14,595 nucleotides of DNA from an uncultured Clostridium sp. GTDB taxonomy: Bacteria > Bacillota > Clostridia > TANB77 > CAG-508. The stretch is taken from NCBI GenBank assembly GCA_900554175.1, contig USGK01000033.1, positions 1 through 14,595 of the forward strand, in the 5' to 3' direction. The notes under the pieces were generated by a model. It ran no database searches. It was not told where the DNA came from and worked only from the letters and a program-made list of their open reading frames with translations. Made by a program: the position numbers and the translations under genes. This document shows, piece after piece, positions 6,709 to 12,887 of the stretch (position 1 is the stretch's first letter; each line of letters starts with the position of its first letter).

Positions 6709-7909
6709 AGAAAATGAAATTAGAAATATAAATAGAAATAAAAAGGATAACGACAAAAATAGAGAATATAAAAAGAAAGCTGTTAATAATAAAAAGACAG
6801 GAAGACGTAAGAAAAAGAAAAAAAGTAATAAAAGAGCATTAAAGGTTTTTTTGGGAATTATTTTAATTATTTTATTGATAATAGGAATTTTTTTGACTTA
6901 CAGTACTATAAAAAATGGTTGGGGAGTTCAGGCTCTTTTGCAGACAGCAATGGGACAAGATAAAAATACTTTAGAAAAATTAGATCCATTAACTGTGTTG
7001 ATTATGGGAGTAAGTAAAGATATCGACTCCGAACTTACAGATACAATTATGGTTGCATCATATAATCCTAAACAACAAAAGGCAACATTACTTTCAATAC
7101 CTAGAGATACTTTTGTTGGCACAAATAAAAATAAAGCTACTTCATGGGATAAAATTAATGCATTATATCAAAAAAGTCCTAAAAAGACTTTGGACGCTGT
7201 AAATAAAATAACAGGTCTAGATATCAAATATTACGTTGTAATAGATAATAAAGCATTGGTACAACTTGTGGATGAAATAGGTGGAGTAGATTTTGATGTA
7301 CCAATAGATATGGATTATGACGATGTTACACAAGATTTATATATACATTTATCTAAAGGATATCAAAGATTGAATGGAGACCAAGCGGAACAATTAGTTA
7401 GATTTAGAAAGAACAATGATAATACTTCGTATCCTTCTAGTTATGGAGATAATGATATAGGAAGAATGAGAACTCAAAGAGAATTTTTAAAAGCAGTTGC
7501 AAGTCAAACAATAAAATTTCAAAATATTACTAAAATAGGTAGTTTCATAGATATATTTAAAGAGAATGTAAAAACAAATATTACAGATTGGAATTATATA
7601 AAAAAATATATTCCATATACTGTAAGTTTTAGTACTGATAATCTTGAAACAGCTTCTTTACCTGGAACTACAGATGTATATAATAAATTATGGTTTTTTA
7701 TTTATAATAAAAAGGAAACAGAAAAATTGGTTAATGATATTTTTTATAATAATGATGAAGCAGTTACAGAAGATGAGAATAGTATTAATTCTTTAGAAGA
7801 AAATACAATAAACGAGATTAATGAAAAAAGCAATAAGATAAATAGTAACAGTACGAGTGTAAATAAGAATGTTACTACAAATAAAAAAATAAATAAAGGG
7901 GCAAAATAA
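6701..7909 (+). CDS. LCP family cell-wall polymer ligase (LytR/CpsA/Psr)
   Basis: Proteins of this family move lipid-linked wall polymers such as teichoic acids or capsules onto peptidoglycan, on the outer face of the membrane. The 402-aa protein has a very basic cytoplasmic N-terminus (about 1-47, many Lys and Arg), one membrane helix (about 48-68) and the LCP domain (about 95-345). Family motifs are LTDTIMVAS (112-120, Asp114), SIPRDTFV (132-139, Arg135/Asp136), KINALY (151-156), GGVDFDVPIDMDYDD (194-208), LVRFR (232-236) and DIGRMRTQREFLKA (252-265). These include the Arg and Asp residues that bind pyrophosphate and metal. The last 50 residues are a low-complexity Asn/Ser/Glu/Lys tail. The gene has its own promoter and a terminator shared with the convergent carboxypeptidase gene. 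The polymer it handles cannot be inferred. Confidence 0.92.
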   Translation: MNKENEIRNINRNKKDNDKNREYKKKAVNNKKTGRRKKKKKSNKRALKVFLGIILIILLIIGIFLTYSTIKNGWGVQALLQTAMGQDKNTLEKLDPLTVLIMGVSKDIDSELTDTIMVASYNPKQQKATLLSIPRDTFVGTNKNKATSWDKINALYQKSPKKTLDAVNKITGLDIKYYVVIDNKALVQLVDEIGGVDFDVPIDMDYDDVTQDLYIHLSKGYQRLNGDQAEQLVRFRKNNDNTSYPSSYGDNDIGRMRTQREFLKAVASQTIKFQNITKIGSFIDIFKENVKTNITDWNYIKKYIPYTVSFSTDNLETASLPGTTDVYNKLWFFIYNKKETEKLVNDIFYNNDEAVTEDENSINSLEENTINEINEKSNKINSNSTSVNKNVTTNKKINKGAK

Positions 7910-7921
7910 GTTTTATTTTGC
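7901..7921. terminator. Bidirectional terminator between LCP and carboxypeptidase genes
   Basis: GCAAAATAA (7901-7909, including the LCP stop codon) pairs with TTATTTTGC (7913-7921) around a three-base loop. T-rich sequence follows on the plus strand (7922-7949). On the minus strand the hairpin is followed by CCCC and then a T-rich stretch. It sits between two convergent genes only 16 bases apart and can serve both. Confidence 0.75.
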
Positions 7922-7925
7922 TTCT

Positions 7926-9155
7926 TTATTTTTTATTTTTTATTTTTTTAGTAATTATAAGTACTAATACAATGATAAAGATTAAAGTAATTAATAACAA
8001 AATTAATTTTATTATTATGGTTTCTTTTACATCATGTGATGCCAATAAATTTACTGTTACTTTTGTACCACAGGATGTATAAGTTGCAGTTCCTACAATA
8101 TCATTTGCTTTTATTGGAGCATGAAGGTTTTCTTTTAGAGAAATATTTAAATTAGATTCAGAAGAGTCAGCTTTAGAAAGTAATTTAACGTCATTTTCAA
8201 GAATTAAATCTAAAGTTCTTGTTTCTTTGCTACCATTTTTTATATCTATTGATGAAATAGTTTCACCTTTAGTAGCAAATTTCTTCATCTCATAGTTTGA
8301 ATAGCCATATTTGCAAAGTGTAATTGAGTCAACACATCTAGTACTAGAAATTCCTTGAATAGTTGGAGAACCTAATACAATGGAAATTAGATTTAATCCA
8401 TTTTTCGTGAATCCAGCTACTAAGCAATTTTTGGCTTCAGAAGTATAACCTGTTTTTATTCCTATACATTCGGGTGTGTAGTATTTTGAAGAAGGATTTA
8501 TTAAATCATTGGTATTTTTATATGTTCGTGAGTCTGATTTATTAGTGGGAGCAATTGTACATTTTTTCATAGAAACTATGGAACGAAATGTTTTGTTCTT
8601 CATGCAATATGATGCAATTTTTGCTAAGTCTTCGGCAGTTGTGTAATGATTTTCATTATGTATACCACTTGGATTAACAAAATTAGAATTTGTACAACCA
8701 ATTTCTTTAGATTTTGAGTTCATTAAGTCTGCAAAATTTGAAACACTACCAGAAATATGTTCAGCTAGAACGTAACCTGCTTCATTAGCAGAATGAATTA
8801 AAAAAACTTGTAATAAATCTCTTACAGTTACTTGTTCTCCTTCTGATAAGTATGCAGAAGAATAACCTGCTGGAATTGAAGAAATTGCAGATTTTTGTAC
8901 TATTACAGCATCATCTAAATTGCACTTTTCTATAGCAATAATAGCAGTTAAGATTTTTGTAGTACTTGCTGGAAACATTTTTTGATTTTCATTTTTACCG
9001 TATAGTATTGTACCAGTATTGGCTTCAATCAAAATACATGATTCTGAATATAAATTAAGTTCTTGTAAATTCTCTCCATAAGAAATGTTTTCAAAAAAAA
9101 GAAAAGTACTAAAAAAGATTATAAAAAAATATCTTATATATCGTGTGTTTTTCAT
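7926..9155 (-). CDS. D-alanyl-D-alanine carboxypeptidase (PBP5 type, peptidase S11)
   Basis: The enzyme removes the terminal D-Ala from peptidoglycan pentapeptides outside the cell. The 409-aa protein has an N-terminal signal segment (about 8-26). The penicillin-binding motifs are in order: STTK (64-67, nucleophile Ser64), SAN (122-124) and KTG (234-236). NFVNPSGIHNENHYTTAEDL (158-177) is typical of the family. A beta-rich C-terminal domain follows (about 285-375). The protein ends in a real membrane helix (about 384-404) with a basic tail, instead of the amphipathic helix usual in PBP5. AGGAG lies 11 bases before the ATG. It is convergent with the LCP gene and divergent from comEA. A second member of the family is encoded at 12888-14120. 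Confidence 0.92.
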   Translation of the reverse strand: MKNTRYIRYFFIIFFSTFLFFENISYGENLQELNLYSESCILIEANTGTILYGKNENQKMFPASTTKILTAIIAIEKCNLDDAVIVQKSAISSIPAGYSSAYLSEGEQVTVRDLLQVFLIHSANEAGYVLAEHISGSVSNFADLMNSKSKEIGCTNSNFVNPSGIHNENHYTTAEDLAKIASYCMKNKTFRSIVSMKKCTIAPTNKSDSRTYKNTNDLINPSSKYYTPECIGIKTGYTSEAKNCLVAGFTKNGLNLISIVLGSPTIQGISSTRCVDSITLCKYGYSNYEMKKFATKGETISSIDIKNGSKETRTLDLILENDVKLLSKADSSESNLNISLKENLHAPIKANDIVGTATYTSCGTKVTVNLLASHDVKETIIIKLILLLITLIFIIVLVLIITKKIKNKK

Positions 9156-9297
9156 TTTTAATTTTTCTCCTATAAATCAGTTTTTCAATTATTTCTATTG
9201 AAATATATATATAATTTTAATTTCTAAATAACATATTTTAATATATCCTATTTATATTATTTTTGCAATATATTTTAAAAAAATATTAGTAATGAAT

Positions 9298-9304
9298 AAG
9301 GAGG
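9298..9304 (+). promoter_or_regulatory. Ribosome binding site that fixes the comEA start
   Basis: AAGGAGG at 9298-9304 is five bases before ATG 9310. The in-frame ATG at 9292 has no such site and would place the AAGGAGG inside the coding region, so 9310 is the better start. The rest of the divergent gap (9156-9297) is AT-rich, with no promoter I would defend. Confidence 0.8.
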
Positions 9305-9309
9305 ATTTT

Positions 9310-9972
9310 ATGTTAGATAATTTAACAAGTAAACAAAAGAAAATTTTTATAATAATAGTTAGTATTGTAGTAATTATTGCAGTATATTTTATATATAAAA
9401 ACACAGGAAATAATGTATATGTAAATAACGAAGAAGAATTTTTGAATTTATCAAATGTTAATAATAAAGAAAATAATGAAGTTGTCTCAAAAGAAATTAG
9501 TGATGAAGATAAGATAATTATCCATGTAGACGGAGAGGTACAGTCTCCTGGAGTTGTTACACTTAAAGATGGAAGTAGACTTGAGGATGCAATTAAATTA
9601 TCTGGTGGATTAACTGATTATGCTGATATAAGTAAAGTAAATTTGGCATATGTATTAGAAGATGGAATGAAAATTGTAATTCCTAAAAAAGATAGTTTAG
9701 AGAACTTAACAAATATTATAAGTACTGATTTAGGTGATGGAATAATTGTTGAAGATGAATCTAAAAATGATAAGAAAAATAAGGTTATAAATATTAATAA
9801 GGCTTCACAATCAGAATTAGAAAGTTTATCAGGTGTAGGACCTTCTCTTGCAAATAAAATTATAGAATACAGAAAAAATAAAGGTGAATTTTCAAGTATA
9901 GAAGAAATAAAAAATGTAACTGGAATTGGAAATACAAAATATGAGGCAATAAAAAATTATATATGTGTATAA
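9310..9972 (+). CDS. comEA: ComEA-like DNA-binding protein (SLBB and helix-hairpin-helix)
   Basis: ComEA is the membrane-anchored receptor that binds double-stranded DNA on the cell surface during natural transformation. The 220-aa protein has one membrane helix (about 12-29) and an acidic/Asn-rich linker. An SLBB domain follows (about 68-125: IIHVDGEVQSPGVVTL, LSGGLTDYAD, VLEDGMKIVIP), then a ComEA-type helix-hairpin-helix domain (about 158-220: VININKASQSELESLSGVGP, GVGP at 175-178, GIG at 205-207). This is the standard Gram-positive domain order and length. In many genomes comEA sits beside comEC, but here the next gene is a convergent thymidylate kinase, so the uptake channel must be elsewhere if it exists. 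An alternative start at 9292 adds six residues and is less likely. Confidence 0.9.
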   Translation: MLDNLTSKQKKIFIIIVSIVVIIAVYFIYKNTGNNVYVNNEEEFLNLSNVNNKENNEVVSKEISDEDKIIIHVDGEVQSPGVVTLKDGSRLEDAIKLSGGLTDYADISKVNLAYVLEDGMKIVIPKKDSLENLTNIISTDLGDGIIVEDESKNDKKNKVININKASQSELESLSGVGPSLANKIIEYRKNKGEFSSIEEIKNVTGIGNTKYEAIKNYICV

Positions 9973-9990
9973 TAAAAAAATTTATATTGC

Positions 9991-10028
9991 TAAAAGCAAC
10001 CTGAAGAGTAGTTTCTAGGTTGCTTTTA
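9991..10028. terminator. Shared terminator of comEA and thymidylate kinase genes
   Basis: A perfect 12-bp stem, TAAAAGCAACCT (9991-10002) with 10017-10028, closes a 14-base loop that has a further three-pair inner stem. The outer A/T pairs give a short T-run on each strand. It lies between two convergent genes, so it probably ends both transcripts. Confidence 0.75.
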
Positions 10029-10033
10029 AAAAA

Positions 10034-10708
10034 TTATATGAATGATTTTAGCGTATCAAAAATTTCATTATGTATATCATCTATTGTTCTAATTGAGTCA
10101 TTCTTTACACATTCTATTCTGTGCCAATTATATTTTTCGGCTAAATCGCATGAAGCCTTATAGATTTCTTTAAGATATTCTTCATTACTCTCATGAATAT
10201 CCTTTTTTTGTTCATGTGTAAATTTATTTTCTCTATTTTTCATAAGTTGTAATGCAAATTTTGTAGGCATATCTAAAAAGAATGATTCCGTAGGAATTGG
10301 TAGCTTATATAAATTAAATTCAAAATTCCATAACCAATCTAAAAATTTTTCTCTTTCTATTTTATCAGATATCTTACCTGCTTGAAAAGTCATATTTGAA
10401 GTTGTATATCTATCTGCTAAAATTATACCACCATTATTATAGTAATCTAGATATCCTTCTGATTTAAAAGTTGCATATCTATCTGCTGCAAAAAATGTTG
10501 ATGCAATATATGGACTTACATCATTTGCATTTGAGCCAAAAGCACCAGATAAATACATTTTTACTAAAGAGGAACTTTGACTATTGTAATTTGGAAATGA
10601 TACGGTTCTATAGTCGATATGTTCTTTATCAAATCTTTTTTTTAGTTCTTCTAATTGAGTTTGTTTACCACTGGCATCAGTGCCTTCTATTACGAATAAT
10701 TTTCCCAT
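10034..10708 (-). CDS. tmk: Thymidylate kinase (dTMP kinase)
   Basis: The enzyme phosphorylates dTMP to dTDP with ATP in the cytoplasm, on the way to dTTP. The 224-aa protein opens with the P-loop EGTDASGKQTQ (8-18). SFPNY (37-41) sits at the position of the base/phosphate loop, in the FPxx form rather than the REPGG form of E. coli-type enzymes. FAADRY (73-78) and LADRYTTSNM (97-106) contain the DR(Y) motif that contacts dTMP. The LID region is around NRENKFTHEQKKDIHESNEEYL (158-179). The length is normal. AAGGTAAGG precedes the ATG, and a consensus promoter lies immediately upstream. A related deoxynucleoside kinase cannot be fully excluded, but the motifs favour dTMP kinase. Confidence 0.86.
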   Translation of the reverse strand: MGKLFVIEGTDASGKQTQLEELKKRFDKEHIDYRTVSFPNYNSQSSSLVKMYLSGAFGSNANDVSPYIASTFFAADRYATFKSEGYLDYYNNGGIILADRYTTSNMTFQAGKISDKIEREKFLDWLWNFEFNLYKLPIPTESFFLDMPTKFALQLMKNRENKFTHEQKKDIHESNEEYLKEIYKASCDLAEKYNWHRIECVKNDSIRTIDDIHNEIFDTLKSFI

Positions 10709-10734
10709 AATTAATACCTTACCTTTCGATAGTA

Positions 10735-10763
10735 ATTATATATATTAATTTAAAATAAAGCAA
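10735..10763 (-). promoter_or_regulatory. Promoter of the thymidylate kinase gene
   Basis: Reading the minus strand, TTGCTT (10763-10758), a 17-base spacer and TATAAT (10740-10735) form a consensus promoter. Transcription would start near 10728, about 20 bases before the ATG. Confidence 0.78.
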
Positions 10764-10870
10764 TATATTGTGATAAAAAATAATACATATATTTAATAAG
10801 TTTTATAGTAATAAATTAATTACTATGGAATAAATTACTTATTAAAATTTAGAAAATTTTTAAAGCACTC

Positions 10871-10902
10871 TTGACTTTTAGCGTTATTTTTGCTATTATA
10901 AT
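10871..10902 (+). promoter_or_regulatory. Promoter of the tRNA-Gly/tRNA-Cys unit
   Basis: TTGACT (10871-10876), 17 bases, TATTAT (10894-10899) overlapping TATAAT (10897-10902). The boxes and spacing equal those of the tRNA-Arg promoter at 92-123. The interval 10764-10870 between this and the tmk promoter holds nothing I recognise. Confidence 0.8.
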
Positions 10903-10915
10903 TTAAGTAAAATTT

Positions 10916-10989
10916 GCAGGTATAGTTTAGTGGCAAAACGAGACCTTGCCAAGGTTTAGTCACGAGTCCGATTCTCGTTACCTGCTCCA
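10916..10989 (+). tRNA. tRNA-Gly (anticodon GCC) with unusual T-loop
   Basis: The acceptor stem GCAGGTA/TACCTGC is perfect, the D-stem is GTTT/AAAC, and the anticodon stem AGACC/GGTTT carries loop TTGCCAA, with GCC at 10948-10950. The discriminator is T and CCA is encoded (10987-10989). The T-stem ACGAG/CTCGT is perfect, but the loop reads TCCGATT (10967-10973) instead of TTCGATT. Position 55, normally pseudouridine in nearly every tRNA, is therefore C. The D-loop still has GG (G18, G19). Confidence 0.93.
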
Positions 10990-11054
10990 ATATTTATTTT
11001 TAATTTTATGGAATTATTTATAAGATAATGCATATAATTAAATATAAAGTTTAT

Positions 11055-11128
11055 GGCGACATAGCCAAGTGGTAAGGCACGAGTCTGCAAAACTCTGATC
11101 CCCGGTTCAAATCCGGGTGTCGCCTCCA
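11055..11128 (+). tRNA. tRNA-Cys (anticodon GCA)
   Basis: The acceptor stem is GGCGACA/TGTCGCC, the D-arm is GCC/GGC, and the anticodon loop CTGCAAA has GCA at 11087-11089. The T-arm is CCCGG-TTCAAAT-CCGGG, the discriminator is T and CCA is encoded (11126-11128). The outermost anticodon-stem pair is C opposite T. It is 65 bases after tRNA-Gly, with no promoter between, so both are probably on one transcript. Confidence 0.95.
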
Positions 11129-11134
11129 AAGATG

Positions 11135-11162
11135 TATCTGTTCGAACTAAATTGAACAGATA
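11135..11162 (+). other. Hairpin after tRNA-Cys
   Basis: TATCTGTTC (11135-11143) pairs with GAACAGATA (11154-11162), nine perfect pairs around a ten-base loop. No T-run follows, so it is not itself a terminator. It may mark the 3' trailer for processing. Confidence 0.45.
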
Positions 11163-11170
11163 GATATGAA

Positions 11171-11199
11171 AATCAATCAGTAAAATGGTTGATTTTTTT
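11171..11199 (+). terminator. Terminator of the tRNA-Gly/tRNA-Cys unit
   Basis: AATCAATCA (11171-11179) pairs with TGGTTGATT (11186-11194), nine pairs with one T-G, around a six-base loop, and runs into seven T. Confidence 0.82.
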
Positions 11200-11206
11200 G
11201 TTTGTG

Positions 11207-11240
11207 AAAAAATCTTCCAACAGAAAGGAGGATTTTTTTT
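11207..11240 (+). promoter_or_regulatory. Hairpin burying a ribosome binding site
   Basis: Bases 11207-11218 (A-run, then TCTTCC) pair with 11227-11238 (GGAGGA, then T-run), 12 pairs with one T-G, around an eight-base loop. The strong GGAGG site (11227-11231) is entirely inside the stem, and an ATG follows at 11241. The stem also ends in eight T, so it could be a second intrinsic terminator. It may do one or both: stop transcription, or block translation of the small ORF. Confidence 0.55.
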
Positions 11241-11321
11241 ATGGTTAAGATAATTAAGCAAGAATTAGAATTTGAGGAATGTCTAAAACTGCGATTGAAT
11301 TTTATATGTGTATATCTCTAA
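11241..11321 (+). CDS. 26-codon ORF, probably a gene remnant
   Basis: ATG 11241 lies nine bases after a perfect GGAGG and opens a frame of 26 codons (MVKIIKQELEFEECLKLRLN and six more residues) ending in TAA. The composition of the first 16 residues looks like a genuine protein N-terminus. The frame then ends abruptly, so I read it as the beginning of a gene whose remainder is lost, not as a complete small protein. I do not recognise the family. Its ribosome site lies in a hairpin. From 11322 to 11575 I see no gene, only an 8-bp inverted repeat (TAACTTAA 11319-11326 / TTAAGTTA 11336-11343) and short open frames without ribosome sites. Confidence 0.35.
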   Translation: MVKIIKQELEFEECLKLRLNFICVYL

Positions 11322-11575
11322 CTTAACTAAAAAGATTAAGTTATTAGTCGTTAAAAGAGAAAAAAGCTGTAGATAACTACGATATCAGATCCAATGGTAA
11401 ATGTAAAAGTGTTGAAATGTGAACATTTTAGCTATATTAAAATTTTTAAAACAAAAAACAAACTTAAAATGCTTTCCAAAATAAAATATGGACAAATTAT
11501 AAAAAGTTTTATTTGTACCTCAACCTAAAATATACTTTGTATCAATAATTTGTATTTCTACATAAATGATATGTC

Positions 11576-11710
11576 TTAGCAATAATTCTCTAATTGAATT
11601 TTTTGGTCAACAATTCTAGATAATTCATTATTATATTCTATAATACTTAATGTTTGTGGAATTTTATAATCAGCACATCCAATTAAATTGGAATAATCAA
11701 CCGATATATT
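11576..11710 (-). pseudogene. C-terminal fragment like queuosine-salvage (DUF2419) protein
   Basis: On the minus strand, 44 sense codons between stops read like protein: NISVDYSNLIGCADYKIP, then QTLSIIEYNNELSRIV, DQKIQLEN. The core (C/F)ADYKIPQ-x-L, followed by an EYxxELxxxVDxKIxxE segment, matches my memory of the C-terminal third of the queuosine-salvage family. Members hydrolyse queuosine 5'-phosphate to free queuine for reuse. The catalytic N-terminal part, any start codon and any ribosome site are absent, and the frame stops before the usual conserved end. It is a remnant. The match is from recall and not from a search. Confidence 0.45.
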
Positions 11711-11714
11711 CTAA

Positions 11715-11843
11715 TTATACCCCCCATACGAATTTACTATTTTTTTCATATTCATCAATAATTTTATCAAAATCAGAAATGTACTTTTTATCTTGTTCAA
11801 TTCTAAACTTTTCAAATTTATCTTCAGCAAATTGTTTCATCAT
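11715..11843 (-). pseudogene. C-terminal fragment like RhuM family protein
   Basis: A minus-strand frame of 42 codons (ATG at 11843, stop at 11717-11715) reads MMKQFAEDKFEKFRIEQD and then KKYISDFDKIIDEYEK. This resembles the extreme C-terminus of the RhuM ('virulence protein RhuM') family, where an EYEKFR-x-x-QDxxYxSDFDK segment closes the protein. There is no ribosome site, and upstream in the same frame a stop appears at 11873-11871, so the body of the gene is missing. The last codons (SKFVWGV) include a run of six G and look like read-through of a junction. The queuosine-salvage-like tail starts five bases further on in another frame, so two broken genes are joined here. Family assignment is from recall. 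Confidence 0.45.
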
Positions 11844-11859
11844 ATAAAAAAGTAATAAT

Positions 11860-12600
11860 TTAATTATGATTTATATAGAAACATTCTTTTAATTCTATGT
11901 TAAAATAATGTGATTGAAACTTTTTTTTATAAATACATTGTTTATCTTTATATACTAAAATACTATCATCATTTAATGTTATTTCATAACCTTGAACATT
12001 GTTGATATTAGTTATTTCTATTGCAGTTTTAGGCAAAAATCTTTTTAGTTGACTTCCAAAAATGTCTATGCCTAGATCGAATTGCTCGCAAAAATTTTCT
12101 CCAATAGCATATGCAAATGTTTCTCCATCTCCAAAACCACCATTTCCGCAAGAATAATATACTAGTATCAAATCACTATTACTAATTAAATATTTATCTT
12201 TTAAAACTACAGTAGAAAGAGAGATTATGGGTAGGATGAGTAAAATTATAATTATAAGTATTGCTTTTTTTGGGTTAGGTTGATTATCTGCTTGTATTTT
12301 TTTATTTTTAAATAAACTTAAAACAATTGATATTATGTAAAAAATTCCGGATATAAAAGCAAAGAAATCTAAAAATAAAATTTCTAAACCAGTGTCTATA
12401 TATAAAATACCTGGAACTATGGCTAAATCTACAAATAAATATACAATAGATATAATATCAATACTAATAATATATTTACAGATATTTTTATCTCTGTTTT
12501 TTATAGAATATATCAATATGGGTATTGAAAATAAACTAAGTAGTATTCCAATACAATAAATACAATTTTTTATCAATATAAACACTTTCTTTCTAATCAC
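11860..12600 (-). CDS. Unrecognised four-helix membrane protein
   Basis: I do not recognise this 246-aa protein. It has four hydrophobic helices (about 10-31, 43-64, 73-97 and 112-133) followed by a soluble C-terminal domain of about 110 residues. Because the N-terminus is basic and the helix number is even, the soluble domain is probably cytoplasmic, but the orientation is uncertain. The domain begins with NSDLILVYYSCGNGGFGDGETFAYA (141-165), rich in Gly and aromatic residues, and contains four Cys (151, 171, 222, 240). The start is uncertain: GTG 12600 would be almost leaderless relative to the promoter at 12613-12641, and GTG 12585 is also possible. No strong Shine-Dalgarno site is visible. 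It sits alone between gene debris and a carboxypeptidase gene. Confidence 0.6.
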   Translation of the reverse strand: MIRKKVFILIKNCIYCIGILLSLFSIPILIYSIKNRDKNICKYIISIDIISIVYLFVDLAIVPGILYIDTGLEILFLDFFAFISGIFYIISIVLSLFKNKKIQADNQPNPKKAILIIIILLILPIISLSTVVLKDKYLISNSDLILVYYSCGNGGFGDGETFAYAIGENFCEQFDLGIDIFGSQLKRFLPKTAIEITNINNVQGYEITLNDDSILVYKDKQCIYKKKFQSHYFNIELKECFYINHN

Positions 12601-12612
12601 TTTATATTTTTT

Positions 12613-12641
12613 ATGATATCATTAGTTTTATATATTGTCTA
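12613..12641 (-). promoter_or_regulatory. Promoter of the membrane protein gene
   Basis: On the minus strand, TAGACA (12641-12636), a 17-base spacer and TATCAT (12618-12613) are preceded by the extended -10 dinucleotide TG one base before the hexamer. Transcription would start near 12606, only a few bases from GTG 12600, which raises doubt about that start codon. Confidence 0.55.
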
Positions 12642-12795
12642 TATTTTTAAAAAATAATCTCAATATTAATACAAGAATTTCGTTATTTTACATCACAAAA
12701 GAATATTTTAATGTATCTGAGTTAAAATTATCTAAAATGAATTTTTAAAATCTAGGATATAAGTTAGATAAAAGCTGACTATTACTTCAAATGTT

Positions 12796-12836
12796 AAGCG
12801 TAGAAAAATTGAATTATCAATATTTCTACGCTTTTT
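12796..12836. terminator. Long hairpin terminator
   Basis: AAGCGTAGAAA (12796-12806) pairs with 12823-12833. After an A-A mismatch, ATTGA (12808-12812) pairs with TCAAT (12817-12821) around loop ATTA. Five T follow on the plus strand and fewer on the minus strand. No intact plus-strand gene ends here, so it may belong to a lost gene or serve as a back-up for the carboxypeptidase transcript. Confidence 0.6.
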
Positions 12837-12847
12837 ATAGTGTGAAA

Positions 12848-12879
12848 GAAAAAAATATAGATTCTTATATATTTTTTTC
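12848..12879. terminator. AT-only hairpin after the second carboxypeptidase gene
   Basis: GAAAAAAATATA (12848-12859) and TATATTTTTTTC (12868-12879) are a perfect 12-bp inverted repeat with an eight-base loop, nine bases after the carboxypeptidase stop on the minus strand. It carries a T-run on either strand but almost no G-C pairs, so it is a weak terminator at best. Confidence 0.4.
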
Positions 12880-12887
12880 AAACTTTA

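Noticed and set aside
10471..10710. Open frame of 79 codons antisense to the start of the thymidylate kinase gene
   Set aside because: The kinase frame has all catalytic motifs, a promoter and a ribosome site. The antisense frame has none.
10956..11261. Minus-strand open frame of 101 codons containing ATPGFEPGIRVLQTRALPLGY and GAGNENRTRD
   Set aside because: This is the antisense of tRNA-Gly and tRNA-Cys. Such peptides are a well-known annotation artefact.
11273..11330. A frame reading MSKTAIEFYMC, reminiscent of an HD-hydrolase N-terminus
   Set aside because: Only about ten residues, in a different frame from the better-supported ORF at 11241. Too short to support.
11394..11528. Plus-strand frame of 44 codons from ATG 11394
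   Set aside because: No Shine-Dalgarno site, no recognisable motif, and it lies in a region of decayed sequence.
11650..11847. Plus-strand open frame of 65 codons
   Set aside because: It lies antisense to the two minus-strand fragments, which read much more like protein, and it has no ribosome binding site.
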